From contig NZ_JACJKY010000011.1 of NCBI RefSeq assembly GCF_016901855.1, positions 1-64,000 on the forward strand: 64,000 bases of DNA. Direction: 5' to 3'. Shown in pieces: positions 46,240-55,195 of the stretch. Source of the DNA: Merdimmobilis hominis. GTDB lineage: Bacteria > Bacillota > Clostridia > Oscillospirales > Ruminococcaceae. The number at the start of each line of letters is the position of its first letter. The first letter of the stretch is position 1. The notes below the pieces were generated by a model. That model was not told where the DNA came from. It did no database searches and saw nothing but the letters and a program-made list of their open reading frames with translations. Position numbers and translations under genes: made by a program.

Positions 46240-47160
46240 ATGGAAAAGACTTGTTTTTTATTTGCAGGACAGGGTTCCCAGTATCCGGGCATGGGCGCGG
46301 AGCTCGCTGCCCGTTTTCCTGCTGCAAACGAAATTTTTAACGTTGGAAGCGAGATTTTGAGCTTTGACTTATTAAAAGCCTGCACCGAATATTCTGCTGA
46401 AGAGCTCGCAAAAACCGAGATCTCCCAGCCTGCAATCATGGCGACTTCACTTGCCGCACTTGAAGCGGTCAAATCGCTTGGCATCTCTCCGGACATGGTC
46501 GCCGGCCACTCGCTCGGCGAATATGCCGCAATGACAGCGGCCGGCATGCTCACACTTGAGGACGCATTCCGTGTCATCCGCGAACGTGCACGCGCCATGG
46601 GCGAATGTGCAAAACATCAAAACGGTGCAATGTGCGCCGTACTCGGCCTTACTGCTGAGGAAATCACTGCTGTCTGTGAACAGACCGAAGGCTTTGTCAT
46701 TCCGGTCAACTACAACTCCCCGGCACAGACTGTCATCGCCGGTGAAGCAGACGCGGTTGACCGTGCAATCGAAACATTCACCGCAATGGGCAAACGCACC
46801 GCAAAACTCGCTGTCAGCGCAGCGTTCCATTCAAAATTTATGCAGCCGGCAGCCGACGACTTCAAAGCTGCCATCGCATCGATTCCGTTCTCTGCACCGA
46901 AGATCGACTTTTATTCAAACCTCACCGGCGAACTGCTGACTGACACGTCCGATATGCCGTCCTACCTGGCAGCACATCTTGTTTCTCCGGTGCAGTTTGT
47001 CAAAGAATTAAACACAATCCAAGCAGCGGGTGCCACCCGCTTTATCGAATGCGGCCCGAACAAAGTGCTCACCGGCTTGGTGCGCAAAACGCTCACTGGT
47101 GTCGCTTATGCAAACGTCGAAAACGACAAGACGCTCGATAAGCTGGCGGCTTCGCTGTAA
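46240..47160 (+). CDS. fabD: Malonyl-CoA:ACP transacylase
   Basis: The 306-residue protein has FLFAGQGSQYPGM, the nucleophile motif GHSLGEY (Ser91) and the His in AAFHSKFM. It loads malonyl groups onto ACP. GAAGGAG precedes the ATG. It stands alone on the plus strand, divergent from the rest of the fab genes, and is followed with no terminator by a DUF4434 gene. Confidence 0.96.
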   Translation: MEKTCFLFAGQGSQYPGMGAELAARFPAANEIFNVGSEILSFDLLKACTEYSAEELAKTEISQPAIMATSLAALEAVKSLGISPDMVAGHSLGEYAAMTAAGMLTLEDAFRVIRERARAMGECAKHQNGAMCAVLGLTAEEITAVCEQTEGFVIPVNYNSPAQTVIAGEADAVDRAIETFTAMGKRTAKLAVSAAFHSKFMQPAADDFKAAIASIPFSAPKIDFYSNLTGELLTDTSDMPSYLAAHLVSPVQFVKELNTIQAAGATRFIECGPNKVLTGLVRKTLTGVAYANVENDKTLDKLAASL

Positions 47161-47187
47161 AATGCGATGAAAAAGAAGGGGATTATG

Positions 47188-48153
47188 ATGAGAAAACAAA
47201 TCACCGGCTCCTGGTTTGAATTCTGCCACCACAACCGTTTAGAAGGCAAATACTTAAACCCGGTCTGCCGCCGGTGGACAGAGGAACAGTGGCGCACAAA
47301 GCTCCGCGAAATGGCAGAGCTTGGCATGCGCTATCTTGTCCTTACGTTCACTTCCTTAAAAGACGATGATTTTTCCGAATCATATTTTGAAGACGGGCCG
47401 TTCCCGTTTCCGTCGGACTTTGTATGCAGTGATCCGATCGGTGTGATGCTTGACGAAGCGGATCGGTTAGACATGCGTGTGTTCATGTCCGTCGGATTTT
47501 ACGGCATCTGGACGCATACAGAAGAAAACATGACGAGCGAAGCTGTAACAAAACGGGCATTTGATGCTATGCGTACGCTCTATCAGCGATACGGTGCGCA
47601 TCCGTCGTTTTACGGCTGGTATTATCCGGACGAAACGTGCATTGACCCGTATTTTTCGGACGAATTCATCGACTATGTAAACCGCTACAGTGCATTTGCG
47701 CGCACACTTTCGCCTGCACTCAAGACGATGATTGCGCCGTACGGCATCTGCCGGCTTCACGCAGACGAACACTATGTCGAGCAGCTTGCTTCGCTCGATG
47801 TAGATATCATCGCGTATCAGGATGAGGTCGGTGTGCAGAAAACGACACCCGAACAGACCGGTGCCTTTTATGCCGCACTGCGCAAGGCACACGACAAGGC
47901 AGGACGCGCCGCACTCTGGGCGGATGTTGAGCTGTTTGCATTCGAAGGCGCAGTCTATCAATCGGCACTGATTCCGGCGAACATCGACCGCCTGACGCGC
48001 CAGATTGACGCAATCTGCGATTATGTAGGCGAAATTCTCGTATATGAGTACATCGGCATCATGAACAAGCCGGGTACGATCGCCTGCGCCGGTCATCCCG
48101 ACTCTGTTTCGTATTATGAGGACTACAAGAAAGCAATTTCCGAAAACGCATAG
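47188..48153 (+). CDS. DUF4434 protein (TIM-barrel glycosidase-like)
   Basis: The 321-residue protein resembles DUF4434, a family with a glycosidase-like TIM barrel: GSWFEFCHHN start, KLREMAELGMRYLVLTF, FYGWYYPDE near residue 150 (the conserved Glu could be catalytic), and a late IAYQDEVG. No signal peptide. Function unknown; hydrolysis of a glycoside is only inferred from the fold. Start at 47188 gives GGGG a six-base spacer. It follows fabD by 27 bp and precedes a Cys-rich gene by 12 bp. Confidence 0.7.
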   Translation: MRKQITGSWFEFCHHNRLEGKYLNPVCRRWTEEQWRTKLREMAELGMRYLVLTFTSLKDDDFSESYFEDGPFPFPSDFVCSDPIGVMLDEADRLDMRVFMSVGFYGIWTHTEENMTSEAVTKRAFDAMRTLYQRYGAHPSFYGWYYPDETCIDPYFSDEFIDYVNRYSAFARTLSPALKTMIAPYGICRLHADEHYVEQLASLDVDIIAYQDEVGVQKTTPEQTGAFYAALRKAHDKAGRAALWADVELFAFEGAVYQSALIPANIDRLTRQIDAICDYVGEILVYEYIGIMNKPGTIACAGHPDSVSYYEDYKKAISENA

Positions 48154-48165
48154 GAGGAATACGCG

Positions 48166-48609
48166 ATGCAAACGCTCTGCCAAACGGACTGCTGCACGCA
48201 GTGTGTGAAACAAGCAGAATGCGGCGGCTGTATCAAAACGAACGGACATCCGTTCGGCGGGACGTGCATTGCCGCTGAATGTGTCGCACGCGGCGGGATG
48301 GCGGAGTTATCGTGCTTAAAGCAACAGCTCATCGATGAAATCAACACACTCGGGCTCCCGCATCTGCACGTGGATACGCTCCATCTGCCCAGTGGCGGGT
48401 ATGTGAATCTCTCCTATCCGCTCCCGAATCAGACAGCGGTACCGTTTCTTACGGAGAACCGCGTCTACTTTGGAAATCAGATCGAGCGTCCCGACAGTGA
48501 GCGGTGTTACGGCGTGGTTTGCGACGAAACGTTTTTGCTCGTGAGTGAGTACGGATGCGGCGGCGCTGACCCACAGCTTCTGCTTTATAAGAAGCGGTCG
48601 ATCAGCTGA
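48166..48609 (+). CDS. Cys-rich protein, DUF3795-like N-terminus
   Basis: The 147-residue protein has eight Cys in its first 39 residues (5, 9, 10, 13, 19, 22, 34, 39), in a CxxxCCxxC...CxxC pattern like DUF3795 proteins, which suggests a metal site. The remaining 100 residues form an unknown domain with further Cys. It is probably cytoplasmic. GGAGG precedes the ATG. It is in the fabD-DUF4434 unit. Confidence 0.6.
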   Translation: MQTLCQTDCCTQCVKQAECGGCIKTNGHPFGGTCIAAECVARGGMAELSCLKQQLIDEINTLGLPHLHVDTLHLPSGGYVNLSYPLPNQTAVPFLTENRVYFGNQIERPDSERCYGVVCDETFLLVSEYGCGGADPQLLLYKKRSIS

Positions 48610-48637
48610 ATCTTTTGCACGGAGGGAGAAAAAACAT

Positions 48638-49105
48638 ATGAGCGAAATCAAGCATGCCAACATCAAAGTGTTGGAAGCCAGCCATAAATGCGAGCACGAA
48701 GACTATGAATACGATCGGCGCAAATTTGTGCCCTTTGGTGATGCCAAACATACGCTTGTCAGTGTTTATGAAGTCCCGCCGATGAAATCGCCCTATCCGT
48801 ATCACTACCATCATAAAAACGAGGAAACCTTTTATATCATCAGCGGAGAAGGGATTTTAAAAACACCCACCGGTGAGCGAAACGTTACAGCGGGTGATTT
48901 CCTGTTCTTTCCGACCGGCCCGGAAGGCGCCCACAAGCTGACCAACTGCTCTAAAACAGAGAAACTCGTTTATATCGATTTCGATGTGGTTCATGATATC
49001 GATATTGCAGTCTACCCTGATTCCGACAAAATCGGCGTTTGGGGCATGGGAATTAACAAAGTCTACCCGCAATCCGCCGATGTCCCATATTACGACGGAG
49101 AATAA
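48638..49105 (+). CDS. Cupin-domain protein
   Basis: The 155-residue protein is a single conserved-barrel cupin with the metal motif HYHHKNEETFYIISGEG and a second motif around GDFLFFPTGPEGAHKL. It may be an isomerase, a dioxygenase or a small-molecule sensor; the substrate is unknown. Start at 48638 follows GGAGGGAG. Last gene before a strong bidirectional terminator. Confidence 0.8.
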   Translation: MSEIKHANIKVLEASHKCEHEDYEYDRRKFVPFGDAKHTLVSVYEVPPMKSPYPYHYHHKNEETFYIISGEGILKTPTGERNVTAGDFLFFPTGPEGAHKLTNCSKTEKLVYIDFDVVHDIDIAVYPDSDKIGVWGMGINKVYPQSADVPYYDGE

Positions 49106-49128
49106 ACTTTCATTCTTACAGCAAAAAG

Positions 49129-49167
49129 AACCCCCGTCTGACCGGAGTTCCGGTCAGGCGGGGGTTT
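49129..49167. terminator. Bidirectional terminator
   Basis: A long stem (AACCCCCGtCTGACCGG and its near-complement) with a 4-base loop between convergent genes. Confidence 0.85.
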
Positions 49168-49170
49168 CGT

Positions 49171-49431
49171 TTATTCTGATTTGTCCGGCGATTCATTTTT
49201 CACCGGCTCAACATAGACAAATTTGTGGCAATGCGGACAGCGCAGTACTTTGCCCTCAACCGCATTCGTGGAAACAATCATTTTTAGTAGCATCGGCCGA
49301 AACGAAGTGCCGCACTCCGGGCAGGTAAAGTGCTGTGTACGGTAAAACCGGACAAGCACCACAGCCGCCCAGACGAGTGCAAGCAAAAGCACCACAAGCG
49401 CACCGATCAGAATTTTTTCTTCGATTGGCAT
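49171..49431 (-). CDS. Membrane-anchored zinc-ribbon protein
   Basis: The 86-residue protein has one membrane segment (about residues 7-27) and a C-terminal zinc ribbon with CPEC and CPHC pairs. Function unknown. Start at 49431 is chosen for GAGG seven bases upstream; an ATG at 49449 would add six residues. It follows the aminopeptidase gene by 44 bp. Confidence 0.65.
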   Translation of the reverse strand: MPIEEKILIGALVVLLLALVWAAVVLVRFYRTQHFTCPECGTSFRPMLLKMIVSTNAVEGKVLRCPHCHKFVYVEPVKNESPDKSE

Positions 49432-49475
49432 ACGTTCGCCTCTTTTCACAATACAAACTGTAATATCAAACGATA

Positions 49476-50705
49476 TTATAACGCCCAGTTTCCGTTTTCG
49501 AAGATCAGTGTCTCATTGCCGTCCTTGTCGATACCGGTGATCGTCAAGTCCGCAGTACCCACCATGAAGTCGACGTGGTTTTTCGCATTGTTGCCGCCGC
49601 GGCTGCGAAGTTCTTCTTTTTCCATGAACTCGCCGCCTTTCATATTGTTCGGATAGCACTGGCCGAGCGCAAAGTGGCACGACGCGTTTTCGTCGAACAG
49701 CGTTTCCAAAAAGAGAATGCCCGTGTTCGAAATCGACGAATCATACGGCACGAGTGCAACCTCGCCGAGCCGTTTCGAGCCCTCATCGGTGTCGAGGATC
49801 ATGCGCAGTGTTTCTTCGCCCTCTTCGGCATGACAGTCGACAACCTTGCCCTCATGGAAGTGAAGCGTGAAGTTTTTGATCATGCTGCCCTGATGCGAAA
49901 GCGGCAGTGCACTTTTGAGCACGCCCTCTGCCTTTTCGCAGTGCGGCATCGTGAACACTTCCTCGGTCGGCATATTTGCAAAGAACGGTACACCCTGTAC
50001 CGTTTTATCACTGCCGCCTGCCCACACATGATTTTCTACGAGTCCCACCGTGAAATCGGTGCCCAGGCTGTTCTGGTAGCGAAGCGATACAAACTGCTTT
50101 TCGTTGAGCAGTGCGCAACGTTTTGCGAGCAGTTCGCCGTGTTTCTGCCACAATTCCTCGCCGTTTTCCTCGACGCGTGTTGCCGCAAAAATTGCCTCCC
50201 ACAGCGCCTCGACAGCCTCGTCCGCCGATTTATCCGGGAACACACGCACTGCCCACTCGACAGACGGTACTGCTGCCACACACCATTGCAGTTCATTTTT
50301 GTCCATGCGGTCATAGTAGCCGCGGAATGCTTCGTGTGCCGCAATGGTACGCGCCATCATCTTTTTGGAATCAACGCCTTTCAATGCTTCCGGGTCCTCG
50401 GAAACGATGCTCAAAAATGCGGCGCCGCGTGCGGCATAGTAGTTCATGCTCTCCGCTTCCCAAGCAGGAATCTTCTCGAACACTTCCATGGGTGCATATT
50501 CGTAGCGCAGGCGGCTTAATTGATCGTCGCGGAAATGGACGATGACCTCGCGTGCGCCGCAGTCATATGCCGCTTTTGCAACAAGACGTGCAAACGGCGC
50601 CACATCAGCTGCACACCGGATGACCAGTTCCTGATCTTTCTGCACATTCACGCCGAGCTTTACCAAAAGTTCAGCATACTTCTGCTGTTTTTCGCTCATA
50701 TTCAT
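49476..50705 (-). CDS. M29-family aminopeptidase (AmpS/PepS-like)
   Basis: The 409-residue protein matches the thermophilic (M29) aminopeptidases: N-terminal domain with QELVIRCAADVAPFARL, then the metal-binding half with MPTEEVFTMP, EEGEETLRMILDTDEGSKRLGEVALV and HFALGQCYPNNMKGG. It removes N-terminal residues from peptides in the cytoplasm. GGAGG lies eight bases before the ATG at 50705. It lies just after the ribosomal cluster terminator. Confidence 0.92.
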   Translation of the reverse strand: MNMSEKQQKYAELLVKLGVNVQKDQELVIRCAADVAPFARLVAKAAYDCGAREVIVHFRDDQLSRLRYEYAPMEVFEKIPAWEAESMNYYAARGAAFLSIVSEDPEALKGVDSKKMMARTIAAHEAFRGYYDRMDKNELQWCVAAVPSVEWAVRVFPDKSADEAVEALWEAIFAATRVEENGEELWQKHGELLAKRCALLNEKQFVSLRYQNSLGTDFTVGLVENHVWAGGSDKTVQGVPFFANMPTEEVFTMPHCEKAEGVLKSALPLSHQGSMIKNFTLHFHEGKVVDCHAEEGEETLRMILDTDEGSKRLGEVALVPYDSSISNTGILFLETLFDENASCHFALGQCYPNNMKGGEFMEKEELRSRGGNNAKNHVDFMVGTADLTITGIDKDGNETLIFENGNWAL

Positions 50706-50723
50706 ATGATTTTCCTCCAATCA

Positions 50724-50752
50724 GAAAAAGCACCCTGCTCGGGTGCTTTTTC
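50724..50752 (-). terminator. Terminator of the ribosomal cluster
   Basis: GAAAAAGCACCC / GGGTGCTTTTTC stem with a 5-base loop directly after rplQ; T-run on the minus strand. Confidence 0.85.
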
Positions 50753-50763
50753 GCAATCTGATA

Positions 50764-51105
50764 TTATACCAACTCGATTACAGCCATTTCTGCTGCATCG
50801 CCGCGGCGCGGACCTATTTTGATTATCCGGCAATATCCACCGTTTACGTCTGCGTATTTCGGTGCGATTTCGTCGAACAATTTTTTCACAACTTCTTCTT
50901 TTGTGATATAGGCGAATGCCTGGCGTTTGGAGTGGAGATTGTTGTTTTTGCCGAGCGTAATCATTTTCTCAGCCATTGCGCGAACCTCTTTTGCTCGGGT
51001 CACTGTGGTCTCGATCTTGCCTGTTTCCAGGAGATAGGTGACCATAGCGCGGAGCATTGCTCTTCTGTGATCAGAGGTTCTGCCCAGTTTTCTGCTTCCT
51101 GCCAT
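50764..51105 (-). CDS. rplQ: 50S ribosomal protein L17
   Basis: The 113-residue protein begins with the L17 signature [22 protein letters not shown] and ends with [20 protein letters not shown]. Last gene of the alpha-operon segment, after rpoA, as in most bacteria. Confidence 0.97.
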   Translation of the reverse strand: MAGSRKLGRTSDHRRAMLRAMVTYLLETGKIETTVTRAKEVRAMAEKMITLGKNNNLHSKRQAFAYITKEEVVKKLFDEIAPKYADVNGGYCRIIKIGPRRGDAAEMAVIELV

Positions 51106-51155
51106 TGAAATTCACTCCTTACTGGTTTAAGCATTGTTTTGCCGAATCGGCGGGG

Positions 51156-51184
51156 GCTTTGATGTAATGGTGTGTCATCAAAGC
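51156..51184 (-). other. Hairpin in the rpoA-rplQ spacer
   Basis: GCTTTGATG / CATCAAAGC, a 9-bp perfect stem with an 11-base loop and no T-run. It may be an RNA processing or stability element. Confidence 0.45.
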
Positions 51185-51208
51185 GCCGGAGAAAGCCGGT
51201 CTGCCCGC

Positions 51209-52159
51209 TTATTCATCGTCGGAAGTGAGGTCAAATCCGAGTGAACGGAGTTTTGCGATGACCTCTTCCAAAGACTTTTTGCCGAGGTTTCTGACTTTCA
51301 TCATTTCTTCCTCAGACTTGCTGATCAGGTCTTCCACCGTGTTGATGCCCGCACGTTTCAGACAGTTGAAGGAACGTACAGACAAGTCAAGCTCCTCAAT
51401 AGTCATCTCGAGAACTTTTTCCTGTGGGTTTTCGCCCTTTTCAACCATTATCTCAACATTTGCTGCCTGTTCGGAAAGATCGACAAACAAATTGAGATGC
51501 TCATTCAGAACCTTGGCAGCCAAAGATACAGCCTCTTTTGCGGAAATTGTTCCGTCGGTCCATACCTCGAGCGTCAGTTTATCATAGTCTGTAATCTGAC
51601 CAACACGTGTGTTTTCTACCGTATAGTTTACCTTTAAAACCGGTGTGTAGATGCTGTCGACCGGAATCGCGCCGATGCTTGCGATCATCTCAGCCTTGTT
51701 GCGCTCAGCCGGAACATAGCCGCGGCCTCTGTCGATGACAATCTCCATGTGGAGTTTTGCGCCTTCGCCGAGTGTTGCAATGTGCATGCCCGGATTCAAG
51801 ATCTCGACCTCGGAATCTGCTTTGATATCGCCGGCAGTAACCTCGCCTTCGCCCTCTGCTTCGATGTAAACCGTTTTCGGTGCATCGCCGTAGATTTTTG
51901 CGGTCAGGCTTTTGATATTCAAAACGATTTCCGTTACGTCCTCTTTCACGCCCGGAATGGTCGAGAATTCGTGTTGCACTCCATCAATTTTGATGGATTT
52001 TACCGCAACGCCGGGAAGCGAGGAGAGCAGTACGCGTCTTAAGCTGTTGCCCAGTGTGGTACCATAGCCACGCTCAAGCGGCTCAAGAACAAATCTTCCG
52101 TATGTGCCGTCCGATTTGATATCGGCCGTCTCAATTCTTGGCTTTTCGATTTCAATCAT
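51209..52159 (-). CDS. rpoA: RNA polymerase subunit alpha
   Basis: The 316-residue protein has the N-terminal assembly domain ([26 protein letters not shown]), and the C-terminal DNA-binding domain with [22 protein letters not shown]. It nucleates RNA polymerase and contacts activators and UP elements. Confidence 0.98.
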   Translation of the reverse strand: MIEIEKPRIETADIKSDGTYGRFVLEPLERGYGTTLGNSLRRVLLSSLPGVAVKSIKIDGVQHEFSTIPGVKEDVTEIVLNIKSLTAKIYGDAPKTVYIEAEGEGEVTAGDIKADSEVEILNPGMHIATLGEGAKLHMEIVIDRGRGYVPAERNKAEMIASIGAIPVDSIYTPVLKVNYTVENTRVGQITDYDKLTLEVWTDGTISAKEAVSLAAKVLNEHLNLFVDLSEQAANVEIMVEKGENPQEKVLEMTIEELDLSVRSFNCLKRAGINTVEDLISKSEEEMMKVRNLGKKSLEEVIAKLRSLGFDLTSDDE

Positions 52160-52237
52160 TTAAAACCCTCCTGTCTGCAGTCATGTTCTGCACTGAATGA
52201 CCCATTCCCTATAAACAATCAGTCGTACAGCGTCTAA

Positions 52238-52864
52238 TTATTTCGAGTAATACTCGACGATCAGGAGTTCCTGAACATCAAGGTCGATGTCCTCACGGTT
52301 CGGCAGGCGAACAACTTTTGCTTCATATGTTTCTTTGTTCATATCAAGCCACATCGGAACCGGGCGAGCGCCGCAGGTTTCAACGATTGCTTTGAGTTTG
52401 TCGCTTGCACGCAGTTTCTCACCAACAGAAACGACATCGCCAGCTTTCACCTGGTAGGACGGAATGTCCACGCGTTTGCCGTTTACGTTGAAATGACCGT
52501 GAACAACGAGCTGTCTTGCCTCTGCTCTGGAAGTTGCAAGACCCAGTCTGTAAACGATGTTGTCAAGACGGGACTCACAAATACGCAGCAGGTTTTCACC
52601 TGTCATACCCGGCTGACGCTCTGCCTCATTGAAGTAACCTTCAAACTGGCTCTCGAGAACGCCGTAGTAACGTCTTGTTTTCTGTTTTTCTCTCATCTGA
52701 ATACCATATTCAGAGATCTTTTTGCGGTTCTGACCGTGCTGGCCCGGTGCATAAGCTCTGCGAGTAAAGGAGCATTTGTCCGAGTAGCATCTCTCGCCTT
52801 TGAGGAACAGTTTCGCGCCCTCACGACGGCACATTCTGCAAACCGCATCCGTATATCTTGCCAT
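52238..52864 (-). CDS. rpsD: 30S ribosomal protein S4
   Basis: The 208-residue protein is the zinc-binding form (Cys9, 12, 26, 31) with the S4 RNA-binding domain around [12 protein letters not shown] and [13 protein letters not shown]. Placed between rpsK and rpoA. S4 is an autoregulator in many bacteria; the hairpin just upstream could be its target. Confidence 0.97.
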   Translation of the reverse strand: MARYTDAVCRMCRREGAKLFLKGERCYSDKCSFTRRAYAPGQHGQNRKKISEYGIQMREKQKTRRYYGVLESQFEGYFNEAERQPGMTGENLLRICESRLDNIVYRLGLATSRAEARQLVVHGHFNVNGKRVDIPSYQVKAGDVVSVGEKLRASDKLKAIVETCGARPVPMWLDMNKETYEAKVVRLPNREDIDLDVQELLIVEYYSK

Positions 52865-52893
52865 TACTGGTTACACCTCCTGGTTTAGTCACT

Positions 52894-52912
52894 GCTGCGT
52901 GTTTCACGCAGC
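52894..52912 (-). other. Hairpin before rpsD
   Basis: GCTGCGTG / CACGCAGC, an 8-bp perfect stem with a 3-base loop in the rpsK-rpsD gap, just ahead of the rpsD ribosome site. No T-run. It could be an S4 feedback site or a spacer structure. Confidence 0.5.
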
Positions 52913-52928
52913 GTTTGTTTCACAACAA

Positions 52929-53330
52929 TCAGACACGTCTTCTTTTCGGCGGACGGCAGCCGTTGTGAGCGATCGGTGTTACGTCACGGATCATGGAAAC
53001 TTCCAGACCGACAGCCTGCAGTGCGCGGATCGCAGCTTCGCGTCCCGAGCCCGGGCCTTTGACATACACTTCAACAGTTTTCAAGCCGTGCTCCTGCGCA
53101 GCTCTTGCAGCTTTTTCAGCAGCAGTCTGTGCAGCGAACGGTGTGGATTTTTTGGAACCTCTAAATCCCATTTCGCCAGCACTTGCCCACGAAATTGCGT
53201 TGCCCTGAACGTCTGTGATGGTGATGATGGTGTTGTTAAAGGTAGACTGAATGTGAACTGCGCCGCGCTCAATGTTTTTGCGCTCGCGGCGTCTGCGAAC
53301 AACTTTTTTTGCTGTTGCTTTTGGTGCCAT
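52929..53330 (-). CDS. rpsK: 30S ribosomal protein S11
   Basis: The 133-residue protein has the S11 landmarks [36 protein letters not shown] and [13 protein letters not shown], ending in CRPPKRRRV. Follows rpsM. Confidence 0.97.
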   Translation of the reverse strand: MAPKATAKKVVRRRRERKNIERGAVHIQSTFNNTIITITDVQGNAISWASAGEMGFRGSKKSTPFAAQTAAEKAARAAQEHGLKTVEVYVKGPGSGREAAIRALQAVGLEVSMIRDVTPIAHNGCRPPKRRRV

Positions 53331-53345
53331 ATGCGTTAGCCTCCC

Positions 53346-53714
53346 TTATTTCTTCTTGTTAGCAATTGTCTTTTTCGGACCTTTGCGTGTACGAGCGTTT
53401 GTTTTGGAACGCTGACCACGAACAGGGAGACCTTTTCTGTGACGGGTTCCTCTGTAGCTGCCGATCTCGATCAGACGTTTGATGTTGAGTGCGGTTTCTC
53501 TGCGGAGATCACCCTCAACGATGCAGTGTTTGTCAATATAATCTCTCAGCAAAGATGCCTCGTCTTCTGTCAGGTCTTTCACACGGGTGTCCGGGTTGAT
53601 TCCTGTTCCTGCGAGAATGTCTCTTGCTGTTTTCGGACCGATACCAAAGATGTAAGTCAGAGCGACCTCGACTCTTTTTTCTCTGGGCAGGTCAATACCG
53701 GCTATACGAGCCAT
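53346..53714 (-). CDS. rpsM: 30S ribosomal protein S13
   Basis: The 122-residue protein starts [16 protein letters not shown] at 53714, with GGAGG upstream, and has the [14 protein letters not shown]-like C-terminus (here [11 protein letters not shown]). The longer open frame upstream lacks a ribosome site. Confidence 0.97.
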   Translation of the reverse strand: MARIAGIDLPREKRVEVALTYIFGIGPKTARDILAGTGINPDTRVKDLTEDEASLLRDYIDKHCIVEGDLRRETALNIKRLIEIGSYRGTRHRKGLPVRGQRSKTNARTRKGPKKTIANKKK

Positions 53715-53759
53715 TAAGTTGCACCTCCAATACAGTGTGAGCACGTTTAATCAAGGCAA

Positions 53760-53873
53760 TCAGCCCTGACGCTGTTTGTGTTTCGGGTTCTGGCAAATGA
53801 CCATGATGCGGCCTTTGCGTCTGATAACCTTGCATTTTTCACATATTGGCTTTACCGAAGGTCTTACTTTCAT
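53760..53873 (-). CDS. rpmJ: 50S ribosomal protein L36
   Basis: A 37-residue protein starting [14 protein letters not shown], with the zinc ligands Cys11, Cys14, Cys27 and His32 of the C+ form. GGAGG precedes the ATG. Lies between infA and rpsM, the usual place. Confidence 0.97.
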   Translation of the reverse strand: MKVRPSVKPICEKCKVIRRKGRIMVICQNPKHKQRQG

Positions 53874-53930
53874 TTGAAATTACCTCCTTCACGGTTTGCC
53901 GGAATTTCCGGCATTTGCATCAATCTTTGA

Positions 53931-54149
53931 TTATTTCGAACGCCATGTGATGCGTCCTTTTGTCAAATCATACGGGGACATTTCCACCGTAACTTTATCG
54001 CCGGGAAGAATGCGGATGAAGTTCATCCGAAGCTTGCCGGAAATGTGGGCCAAAATGGTGTGGCCGTTTGGAAGTTCTACCTTGAATTGTGCATTCGGCA
54101 ACGCATCAACCACGGTGCCTTCAATTTCGATGACATCTTGTTTAGACAA
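53931..54149 (-). CDS. infA: Translation initiation factor IF-1
   Basis: The 72-residue S1-fold protein has [21 protein letters not shown], and ends ITWRSK. The start is TTG at 54149 with GGAGG eight bases upstream and overlaps the end of the KOW-protein gene by eight bases. Upstream in-frame ATGs give unlikely long N-termini. Confidence 0.95.
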   Translation of the reverse strand: MSKQDVIEIEGTVVDALPNAQFKVELPNGHTILAHISGKLRMNFIRILPGDKVTVEMSPYDLTKGRITWRSK

Positions 54150-54426
54150 GCGGGTTACCTCCCTGCGTGTTAGCGTTCTCTTCGCTGCCGTAGTTAAACG
54201 GATGAAGTGCACGCCTGAGTGTTCGGTTTGTTTCGGTTTCGGCTTTCGTGAGGATCGTGTTTGTCTTGTGCAGGTGCCGCGGATTTTTACGCTTCGGATC
54301 TTCGACCTTTCTGCGCTTGCCGTCTGCGATAAACACGCTTTCGTTTTCGATTTTGACAATCACATAAAAACGATTTTTGTCATGTCCGGCCATCGACCGT
54401 ACAACCATTCCTTCTGTAAACTGCAC
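54142..54426 (-). CDS. KOW-domain RNA-binding protein (L14e-like)
   Basis: The 94-residue protein has an N-terminal KOW motif ([20 protein letters not shown], with [18 protein letters not shown] after it) as in the small clostridial proteins always found between map and infA. It probably binds RNA or ribosomes. Its end overlaps infA, implying coupled translation. Confidence 0.9.
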   Translation of the reverse strand: MQFTEGMVVRSMAGHDKNRFYVIVKIENESVFIADGKRRKVEDPKRKNPRHLHKTNTILTKAETETNRTLRRALHPFNYGSEENANTQGGNPLV

Positions 54427-54441
54427 AGTGTTCCTCCTAAC

Positions 54442-55191
54442 TTAATGAACGGTCAGGATTTTGACGCCGGTTTCGGTAATCAAAACCGTGTGTTCAAAGT
54501 GTGCAGAGATACTTCCCGATTTCGTCACAACGGTCCATCCGTCAGCAAGCTGGCGAACACCCGCGCCCGAAAGATTGATCATCGGCTCGATCGCCAGCGT
54601 CATGCCGGGTACCAGCCGCATCCCTCTGCCGGGATTGCCGAAATTCGGAACCTCCGGGTCCTCGTGCAGGTCTTTTCCCACACCGTGGCCGATATATTCC
54701 CGCACGACTCCATATCCGAATGACTCGGTATATTCCTGAATCGCGTGGCCGATATCACCAATCCGGTTGCCGGGTTTTGCCTGCGCAATGCCCAGTGAAA
54801 GGCTTTCTTTTGTGACCTCGAGGAGTTTTTTTGCCTCGGGGGAAACCGTCCCAACCTCAAAGGTATAGGCGTTGTCGCCGTGGAAGCCGTTATAATAAGC
54901 GCCGACATCCACACTGACGACGTCGCCGTCTTTGAGAATCGTTTTGGCGGACGGGATGCCATGAATCACTTGATCGTTGATCGAAATACATGCGCTTGCC
55001 GGAAATCCGCCGTATCCCAAAAACGAAGGTTTTCCCCCCGCTTTGACGATGAACTGGTGGATCACATGGTCGATTTCCTTTGTGGAAACGCCCGGCTTCA
55101 TGAACGGCTCTGCCGCCCACAATGCCGCGTTCGACAGCCGGCATGCTTCGCTCATCTTCTCAATTTCATGTGCATTTTTGAGAATAACCAT
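54442..55191 (-). CDS. map: Type I methionine aminopeptidase
   Basis: The 249-residue enzyme has GYGGFPASACISIND, the metal Asp in VSVDVGAYYNGFHGD, GHGVGKDLHEDP and EPM near the end. It removes initiator Met from nascent proteins. It starts four bases after adk. Confidence 0.97.
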   Translation of the reverse strand: MVILKNAHEIEKMSEACRLSNAALWAAEPFMKPGVSTKEIDHVIHQFIVKAGGKPSFLGYGGFPASACISINDQVIHGIPSAKTILKDGDVVSVDVGAYYNGFHGDNAYTFEVGTVSPEAKKLLEVTKESLSLGIAQAKPGNRIGDIGHAIQEYTESFGYGVVREYIGHGVGKDLHEDPEVPNFGNPGRGMRLVPGMTLAIEPMINLSGAGVRQLADGWTVVTKSGSISAHFEHTVLITETGVKILTVH

Positions 55192-55195
55192 ATTC

